NCBI GenBank assembly: GCA_003512705.1
Contig: DOPF01000041.1
Span: 1 to 15,242 of the forward strand
DNA length: 15,242 bases
DNA from: Patescibacteria group bacterium
Lineage (GTDB): Bacteria > Patescibacteriota > Patescibacteriia > Veblenbacterales > UBA10138
Reading direction: 5' to 3'
The position numbers and the translations under genes were made by a program. Within the stretch, counting starts at the first letter, position 1; every line of letters begins with the position of its first letter. Below are positions 8,263 through 12,472 of the stretch, piece by piece. The notes beneath the pieces are model-generated. The model was not told the origin of the DNA, made no database searches, and was given only the letters and a program-made list of their open reading frames with translations.

Positions 8263-8339
8263 GGCCACTTAGCTCAGTTGGTTAGAGCGCTGCATTCACA
8301 TTGCAGAGGTCACTGGTTCGAGTCCAGTAGTGGCCACCA
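8263..8339 (+). tRNA. tRNA-Val (anticodon CAC)
   Basis: A complete cloverleaf of 77 bases includes an encoded CCA. The acceptor stem pairs GGCCACT (8263-8269) with AGTGGCC (8329-8335), followed by discriminator A and CCA. The D arm is GCTC...GAGC (8272-8288 region). The anticodon arm is CTGCA-TTCACAT-TGCAG, which puts CAC at positions 34-36 and reads the valine codon GUG. The T arm is ACTGG-TTCGAGT-CCAGT. No promoter is visible directly upstream, so it probably matures from a longer transcript. Confidence 0.97.
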
Positions 8340-8348
8340 TGTTTTTAG

Positions 8349-8493
8349 CGCGTGTGCGCCAGGGTCACCCCGCCGACGGCGGGGTGGCGTCCACCAAGTC
8401 TGACTAGGTCTGCCACCTTACTAAAGCATTCACACCTGCCCGCCACAGGGCTACGCCGCAGGCGTTAGCAGGCGGGGAGTCTAGGCACGCGCA
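8349..8493. repeat. Nested palindromic element after tRNA-Val
   Basis: GCGCGTG (8349-8355) and CACGCGC (8487-8493) can close a branched structure. Inside it, CACCCCGCC (8366-8374) and GGCGGGGTG (8378-8386) form a perfect 9 bp hairpin with loop GAC. Further on, CCCGCC (8439-8444) pairs with GGCGGG (8471-8476). That arm encloses GCTA-CGCC with GGCG-T-TAGC (8450-8469) around a three-base loop. None is followed by a T-tract on the plus strand, so plain termination is not obvious. The CCTGCCCGCC-type arm resembles the short GC-rich intergenic palindromes common in bacterial chromosomes (REP-like). Its family is unknown to me. Confidence 0.5.
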
Positions 8494-8568
8494 CCATGAA
8501 GTATTTGTTATTTCTTCGCAAAACTTCATGGCGCCGCCATTAACATTCTAATAAGCAAATACTTCATG
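8494..8568. repeat. Three-arm repeat with two alternative hairpins
   Basis: CATGAAGTATTTG (8495-8507) is perfectly complementary to CAAATACTTCATG (8556-8568), a 13 bp inverted repeat with a 48-base gap. A near copy of the right arm lies between them at 8519-8531 and lacks only one T. The left arm can also pair with it: CCATGAAGT with ACTTCATGG, plus TTTG with CAAA, 13 bp with a single bulged A at 8503. The two folds use the same left arm and exclude each other. It sits between the tRNA and the likely lepB promoter. Confidence 0.6.
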
Positions 8569-8615
8569 CCCGGAAGTGCTGGAGTATCTGCGACCGCTAC
8601 TTCGGGGCTACCTCG

Positions 8616-8643
8616 TTTCACAGCTTGCAAATTATAGTATACA
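8616..8643 (+). promoter_or_regulatory. Possible lepB-hisS promoter
   Basis: TTTCAC (8616-8621) and TATACA (8638-8643) are spaced by 16 bp. The region is locally AT-rich and lies 43 bp before the lepB start. The -35 is weak. Read-through from the tRNA side is the alternative, because no clear terminator separates them. Confidence 0.4.
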
Positions 8644-8686
8644 ATTATTTGGTGAATATTTACTAGTGAAGAGAAATTAAATTTAC

Positions 8687-9322
8687 ATGACTAGCTCAAA
8701 CATCTATCCCGATTTTAGTTCCGACGGCAAACCAGAGAGCGCCTTTAAGTCGGCTTTAGCATTCTTATGGGAATTGGTAAAAGTGGTAGTTATCTCTTTG
8801 GCCATTATTTTGCCAATAAGATATTTTTTGGTCCAGCCATTTTATGTTAAAGGTGCATCCATGGAGCCCAACTTTGAGGACCACGATTATTTGTTAATTG
8901 ACGAAATTTCCTTTAGGTTACGCGAGCCGCAACGAGGTGAAGTGGTGGTGTTTCATTATCCCCGCGACCGGCGGCAGTTTTTTATAAAAAGAGTGGTTGG
9001 TTTGCCGGGTGAGCGTGTATTAGTGAACGGCGGGCAAGTTTGGATTGGTGAAGGTGATAATTCCCCCGAGCTCCTAGCCGAGCCGTATCTGTCTCCTGGT
9101 CTGGTTACTAATGGACAGATTGATATTTCTTTAGGTGAGGATGAATATTACCTTTTAGGAGATAACCGAAATTCGAGTTTGGATTCACGCAGCTTTGGTC
9201 CGGTAAGCCAAGACGATTTGGTGGGACGAATTTGGCTAAGGGGTTGGCCATTTCACCGTTGGGCATGGTATTCTTCATCAGCAACTCAAGCTTTGTTAAA
9301 TAGTAATTATGCCAATAAATAA
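8687..9322 (+). CDS. lepB: Signal peptidase I
   Basis: This membrane-bound serine protease cuts signal peptides from exported proteins on the outer face of the membrane. Of 211 residues, a single membrane segment spans about 29-50. The catalytic Ser is in GASMEPNF (Ser58) and the general base Lys in FFIKRVVGLPGE (Lys101). Box E is GDNRNSSLDSRSFGPV (158-173). Length and order fit the short, single-anchor type found in Gram-positives. The large surface protein at the right end of the window has a classical signal peptide and would be a natural substrate. The ATG at 8687 has only a weak purine stretch upstream. The 3' end overlaps hisS by 14 bp, which indicates translational coupling. Confidence 0.96.
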   Translation: MTSSNIYPDFSSDGKPESAFKSALAFLWELVKVVVISLAIILPIRYFLVQPFYVKGASMEPNFEDHDYLLIDEISFRLREPQRGEVVVFHYPRDRRQFFIKRVVGLPGERVLVNGGQVWIGEGDNSPELLAEPYLSPGLVTNGQIDISLGEDEYYLLGDNRNSSLDSRSFGPVSQDDLVGRIWLRGWPFHRWAWYSSSATQALLNSNYANK

Positions 9323-10643
9323 ACCAGACGATAAGCCAGTAAAACCTGCCAAAAAAGCGGCCACACCGCAACTGGTTCGGGGAATGCATGATATTCTACC
9401 GACCGACTGGCCGTGGTGGAATTTTATTTTTAATAAGGTGGAAGAAGTGGCGATGTGCTACGGCTACGAACGTATTGAAACGCCGATTTTAGAAAAAACC
9501 CAGCTCTTCACTCGCGCCATTGGCAACACCACTGATATTGTAGAAAAAGAAATGTTTTCGTTTGTGGATCAGTCGGGCGATCACTTGAGTTTGCGGCCAG
9601 AATATACCGCCGGCATTGCCCGCGCCTATATTGAACACGGTATGCTGTCACTGCCCCAGCCGGTTAAGATGTTTTCTTATGGACCACACTTCCGTCATGA
9701 GCGGCCACAAGCCGGCCGGTACCGCCAATTTTGGCAATTTAATTTTGAGGTGCTGGGCGAAACCGAGGCGGTAGCCGATAGCCAATTAATTTTGGCGGCG
9801 GCGGCCCTGTTTGAACGGTTGCAGTTGCCGGTTACCTTTGCCATCAATAGTGTTGGTTGTCCCGACTGTCGGCCAAAATACCGGCAAGTGTTAATTGATT
9901 ATTATCGCACCAAACGTTCCGAGATGTCGGACGAAGCCAAAAAGCGTTTAACCCGCAATCCCTTGCGGCTGTTAGATTCCAAGGAGGAAGCCTTGATTGA
10001 AATTAATAAAAACGCTCCCCAGTGCGTTGATCACTTATGTGAAAATTGCCGGAACCATTTTGTAAAATTATTAGAACACCTAGATGAGGTGGAGTTTACT
10101 TATCAATTGAGTCCAAACTTGGTGCGCGGAATAGATTATTATACCCGCACAGTGTTTGAGGTTTGGGGAGAGGACGGGGCCGCCTCGGCTTTTGGCGGCG
10201 GCGGGCGTTATGATAATTTGATTGAGGAAATTGGTGGCAGAGCCACGGCGGCGGTGGGTTTTGCCTGCGGCATTGAGCGTATTGTGGCTGAACTTAAAAA
10301 GAAGCAGGTACCGGTACCGCCACGGCAGCGGCCCGATATTTTTATTGCTTCGCTCGGCGAAGCCGCTCGTAAAAAAGCTTTGAAGCTGTTTGAAGATCTA
10401 CGCCGGCAAGGCGTTACTGTGGCCGAGAGTTTTACCAAAAGCGGATTAAAAAGCCAGTTAGAAACCGCCAATAAAATTGGCGCCAGCTTTGCGCTGGTGA
10501 TCGGGCAAAAAGAATTAATGGACGACACTATTATAATTCGCGATATGGAAAACGGCATTCAGGAAACAGTCGATATTCAAAAAGTTTCGCTTGAGATAGC
10601 TAAACGTCTAGAACATAAAGCCGCCCGCAGCGTACCCGCCTAA
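9309..10643 (+). CDS. hisS: Histidyl-tRNA synthetase
   Basis: This class II synthetase charges tRNA-His. The 444 residues show RGMHDILP (24-31), LRPEYT (95-100), motif 2 FRHERPQAGRYRQFWQ (128-143), the histidine-specific loop LVRGIDYYT (271-279), GGGGRYDNL (297-305) and motif 3 AVGFACGIER (315-324). The C-terminal anticodon-binding domain runs from about 342 to 440. Two Cys pairs, CPDC (184-187) and CENC (244-247), lie in the insertion domain and look like a metal-binding knuckle, as in many bacterial HisRS. The N-terminus has about 20 extra residues before the conserved start of the fold and is Lys/Pro-rich. The ATG lies inside the end of lepB in another frame and has no clear ribosome binding site. 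Confidence 0.97.
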   Translation: MPINKPDDKPVKPAKKAATPQLVRGMHDILPTDWPWWNFIFNKVEEVAMCYGYERIETPILEKTQLFTRAIGNTTDIVEKEMFSFVDQSGDHLSLRPEYTAGIARAYIEHGMLSLPQPVKMFSYGPHFRHERPQAGRYRQFWQFNFEVLGETEAVADSQLILAAAALFERLQLPVTFAINSVGCPDCRPKYRQVLIDYYRTKRSEMSDEAKKRLTRNPLRLLDSKEEALIEINKNAPQCVDHLCENCRNHFVKLLEHLDEVEFTYQLSPNLVRGIDYYTRTVFEVWGEDGAASAFGGGGRYDNLIEEIGGRATAAVGFACGIERIVAELKKKQVPVPPRQRPDIFIASLGEAARKKALKLFEDLRRQGVTVAESFTKSGLKSQLETANKIGASFALVIGQKELMDDTIIIRDMENGIQETVDIQKVSLEIAKRLEHKAARSVPA

Positions 10644-10659
10644 ATTATTAGTAAGAAAT

Positions 10660-10691
10660 ACGTAAATATGTCCGATCGGACATATTTACGT
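10660..10691. repeat. Perfect 32 bp palindrome, left flank of the Cas2/PaaX-like gene
   Basis: The sequence is its own reverse complement over 32 bp with no loop; the centre lies between 10675 and 10676. The central 14 bases are TGTCCGATCGGACA. It sits in the convergent gap between hisS (ends 10643) and the minus-strand gene (ends 10720). As RNA or extruded DNA it would give a 14-16 bp hairpin. No T-tract follows on the plus strand and only a T-rich stretch on the minus, so a terminator role is possible but does not explain the second copy. Confidence 0.95.
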
Positions 10692-10719
10692 CAAAGAGCA
10701 ATTCGACTCGATTAAGGCA

Positions 10720-11244
10720 TTATGGTTTTTCTATTTCAGCGCGGAAGACTTGTACCCAATTAGTCAATTTTAACTCCCTTAAAAAATTTCCGACTACCGA
10801 TACCACATCACGGTTGACTATCCAAACACTTTTCTGTAATTGTTTAAATTCACCCTGTTTTAAAAATTGTCGCAAAGTCCGGCGTGCTAGTCGGGCAGTT
10901 TCGGGAATGTCAAATATTACTAAAGTTGAATACCCACGAGGAAATCGCGGCGCTTGCCGCAACGCGTAAAGTAGTGCCGCCCGTTGCCCCTTGTTGGTTA
11001 AACTAATAATTAAGCGGTTACCCCGTTTTTGAGTCACAATATAATTTGTTTGTTTGAGTTGATATAACTTACGTTTTCGATCGGATTGAGTTCTTAAATT
11101 TTTAAGAATTGTAACATATTCATGACCACCGCCCGCTAAGTATGCCCTTTGATAGTGTTTCATTTCAATAGCGATAGTTAAGTACTTGGCGGTGAGTTGA
11201 GCTAATTCACCCAAGAGACTTTTTGTGATCGGCAATGGTTTCAT
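10720..11244 (-). CDS. Winged-helix protein with Cas2/PaaX-type C-terminal domain
   Basis: The 174 residues fall into two parts. The N-terminal part (about 1-95) is helical and ends in a winged-helix-like stretch, LYQLKQTNYIVTQ (60-72) then RLIISLTNKG (77-86). The C-terminal part (about 104-174) follows the Cas2 ferredoxin-like pattern. A first strand carries an acidic end, STLVIFDIPE (106-115, Asp112). Then come a basic helix (RRTLRQFLKQ, 121-130), LQKSVWIV (136-143), a second helix and a last strand (WVQVFRAEI, 163-171). PaaX-type repressors have this same combination of wing-helix and Cas2-like domain. No cas1, no array and no phenylacetate gene is present. The gene has its own promoter, and identical-core palindromes lie on both sides. 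It could be an autoregulating repressor, or a nuclease-like protein acting on these palindromes. Function is unknown. Confidence 0.75.
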   Translation of the reverse strand: MKPLPITKSLLGELAQLTAKYLTIAIEMKHYQRAYLAGGGHEYVTILKNLRTQSDRKRKLYQLKQTNYIVTQKRGNRLIISLTNKGQRAALLYALRQAPRFPRGYSTLVIFDIPETARLARRTLRQFLKQGEFKQLQKSVWIVNRDVVSVVGNFLRELKLTNWVQVFRAEIEKP

Positions 11245-11267
11245 ATAAAGAAATTAAGTAAACGGAT

Positions 11268-11296
11268 TATATAGGGAGAGTATAGCAAAAAGTTAA
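11268..11296 (-). promoter_or_regulatory. Promoter of the Cas2/PaaX-like gene
   Basis: On the minus strand, TTAACT (11296-11291) and TATATA (11273-11268) are separated by 17 bp. Transcription would start near 11261, leaving a leader of about 17 bases with no Shine-Dalgarno sequence before the ATG at 11244. The right palindrome ends four bases upstream of the -35 box, a place where a bound regulator could touch RNA polymerase. Confidence 0.55.
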
Positions 11297-11300
11297 CATA

Positions 11301-11330
11301 CATAAAAGTGTCCGATCGGACACTTTTATG
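11301..11330. repeat. Perfect 30 bp palindrome, right flank of the Cas2/PaaX-like gene
   Basis: A second self-complementary sequence is centred between 11315 and 11316, exactly 640 bp from the first centre. The central 14 bases, TGTCCGATCGGACA, are identical to those of the left copy. Aligned over 15 bases per arm, the copies differ at three positions, and each difference is matched on the opposite arm, so both stay perfect. No other TCCGATCGGA was found in the window by eye. Confidence 0.95.
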
Positions 11331-11409
11331 GAATTGGATTGTAGGTGGTATTGCTGAACCAGTTGCCTAGTGGATTTTGAGTCTGGTCGAAGGGGTCAAG
11401 GGGCGGTGA

Positions 11410-11560
11410 TATGGAAGATGCCTCGCACAATCCGACGGCGATCCGAACTTGCTGAACGCGAACCGTAACGACGATGGTCGCTGGCTCAACGCCTACAACG
11501 ACAGGCCTGACAACAGGTGGAATCGTAACAACGGGTTCGCGTTTGCCGTGTCGCAACTCC
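11410..11560 (+). other. Template-repeat-like sequence of a diversity-generating retroelement
   Basis: From 11446 to 11532 one frame gives ten Asn codons in 29, nine of them AAC. It reads NDDGRWLNAYNDRPDNRW and then GFAFAVSQ (from 11533). AAC-rich codons followed by an Asn-free, GC-richer 3' end are the mark of a DGR template repeat. There, adenines are the mutable sites and the variable copy encodes the tip of a C-type-lectin-fold protein. The same frame is closed by TGA at 11407 and has no proper start (only TTG at 11449), so it is not a normal gene. No reverse transcriptase, accessory gene or variable repeat is in the window. It may be an orphan template, a template used in trans, or the relic of a target gene. 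The call rests on pattern recognition only. Confidence 0.55.
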
Positions 11561-11567
11561 CTTCATT

Positions 11568-11592
11568 TCTCCCCCGATGTTTTATTGGGAGA
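11568..11592 (+). terminator. Hairpin with T-rich tail after the template-like repeat
   Basis: TCTCCC (11568-11573) pairs with GGGAGA (11587-11592) across a 13-base loop, followed by GTTTTGTTTT. It could end a plus-strand RNA through the repeat. It could also be the inverted repeat that often lies just downstream of DGR variable regions. The stem is short. Confidence 0.4.
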
Positions 11593-11633
11593 GTTTTGTT
11601 TTGCGAGCTGACCGTTCCAGTCCCGAGTTTCAT

Positions 11634-11662
11634 TTGACTAAATCAAAAAAAATAGTTATAAT
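11634..11662 (+). promoter_or_regulatory. Consensus promoter of rpsU
   Basis: TTGACT (11634-11639) and TATAAT (11657-11662) are spaced by exactly 17 bp, the best promoter in the window. The predicted start near 11669 gives a leader of about 62 bases before the rpsU GTG. It would drive rpsU and the two genes after it. Confidence 0.8.
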
Positions 11663-11730
11663 ATAATTACTTATCATTAATGGATTAAGATTATATACTT
11701 AATTACGCTTGAAGTAGGAGGTGACACGAA

Positions 11731-12009
11731 GTGATAGAGGTTAAAAAGAAAGAACACGAGTCGGTAGAAAGCTTGGTGCGGCGCTTTAATAAGCGGGTTC
11801 AGCAGTCAGGAGTATTAATTCGTGCAAAAAAAAGACGCTTTTTTGAGAAACCACGGTCCCGAAGTAAAGAGCGGGCCGCTGCCATGCGCGGTAAATTAAT
11901 AGGAGAACGAAAAGAGTATTTACGCCGAACGGGCCAGTTAACTGACGAAGAATTAAAAAGCCGAAGCACGCGCATTCGTAATTTACTAAAGCGCGGTTTA
12001 CCTAAATAG
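11731..12009 (+). CDS. rpsU: 30S ribosomal protein S21
   Basis: S21 is a small basic protein of the 30S platform, near the anti-Shine-Dalgarno end of 16S rRNA. The 92 residues carry the family core (MIEVKKKEHESVESLVRRF, 1-19, and LIRAKKRRFFEKP, 29-41). A longer basic C-terminal helix rich in Arg and Lys follows; E. coli S21 has 71 residues. The start is GTG at 11731, chosen because a strong AGGAGGTG lies at 11716-11723, seven bases upstream. This is the only near-perfect Shine-Dalgarno sequence in the window. The next gene starts two bases after the stop, as in the rpsU-yqeY pairing seen in many bacteria. The gene has its own consensus promoter. Confidence 0.93.
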   Translation: MIEVKKKEHESVESLVRRFNKRVQQSGVLIRAKKRRFFEKPRSRSKERAAAMRGKLIGERKEYLRRTGQLTDEELKSRSTRIRNLLKRGLPK

Positions 12010-12011
12010 GT

Positions 12012-12464
12012 ATGGGGCTGGAAAGCCAAATCGAAGATGATTTAAAGCAAGCCACCAGGGAGCGTGATCAAGCGCGCGTGGTGGTTTTGCGTTCGGTAAA
12101 AAATTCAGTTCATAATTTGGCTATTGCCGGCAAAGAACAAGGGAAAGCAGTAACCGCGGCCGATTGGCTAAAAGTTATTCGCAGTGAAATAAAAAAAAGG
12201 CAAGACGCCCAAGCGCTTTACGATCAAGGCGGCCGCCCCGAGTTGGCCGCCAAAGAGTCGGCTGAAATTAAAGTGTTGGGCAATTATTTACCAGCCGCAC
12301 CCGACGCCGCCCAAGTTAAGGAGCAAGCCTTAAAGTTTAAACAAGACCTTAATTTATCTACACCAAAAGATATGGGGGCTTTAACCAAAGCGCTCCTAGA
12401 GTATTTTGCTGGAGCGATTGACGGTAAACTTGCCGCCAACATTGCGCGCGAAGTACTTAGTTAA
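12012..12464 (+). CDS. yqeY: GatB/YqeY domain protein
   Basis: The 150 residues are the whole length of a stand-alone YqeY protein, related to the tail domain of GatB, the tRNA-dependent amidotransferase subunit. Visible signatures are VLRSVKNSVHN (24-34), SEIKKRQDA, the central GRPELAAKESAEIKVLGNYL and the C-terminal MGALTKALLEY...DGKLAANIAREVL. The exact role of lone YqeY proteins is not settled; tRNA binding is the usual guess. Start and spacing (two bases after rpsU, eight before the next gene) show that it is the middle gene of one operon. Confidence 0.9.
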   Translation: MGLESQIEDDLKQATRERDQARVVVLRSVKNSVHNLAIAGKEQGKAVTAADWLKVIRSEIKKRQDAQALYDQGGRPELAAKESAEIKVLGNYLPAAPDAAQVKEQALKFKQDLNLSTPKDMGALTKALLEYFAGAIDGKLAANIAREVLS

Positions 12465-12472
12465 AAAATTAC

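Noticed and set aside
8010..8285. Overlapping open frames on both strands in the GC-rich region
   Set aside because: Products are low-complexity Arg/Gly/Pro/Ala-rich, open in several frames at once because of high GC, and one runs into the tRNA. Hairpins explain the sequence better.
10660..10691. Simple bidirectional terminator between hisS and the minus-strand gene
   Set aside because: The site lies where a terminator is expected, and it may act as one, but it has no T-tract on the plus strand. The second copy with the same core lies upstream of a promoter, where a terminator makes little sense.
10720..11244. CRISPR-Cas adaptation locus
   Set aside because: The protein has a Cas2-like domain, but there is no cas1, no other cas gene and no repeat-spacer array in the window. 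The N-terminal winged helix fits PaaX-type proteins instead.
11326..11556. Minus-strand open frame opposite the template-like repeat
   Set aside because: It is the shadow of the Asn-codon-rich plus-strand pattern (many GTT/Val codons), starts inside it and overlaps the right palindrome.
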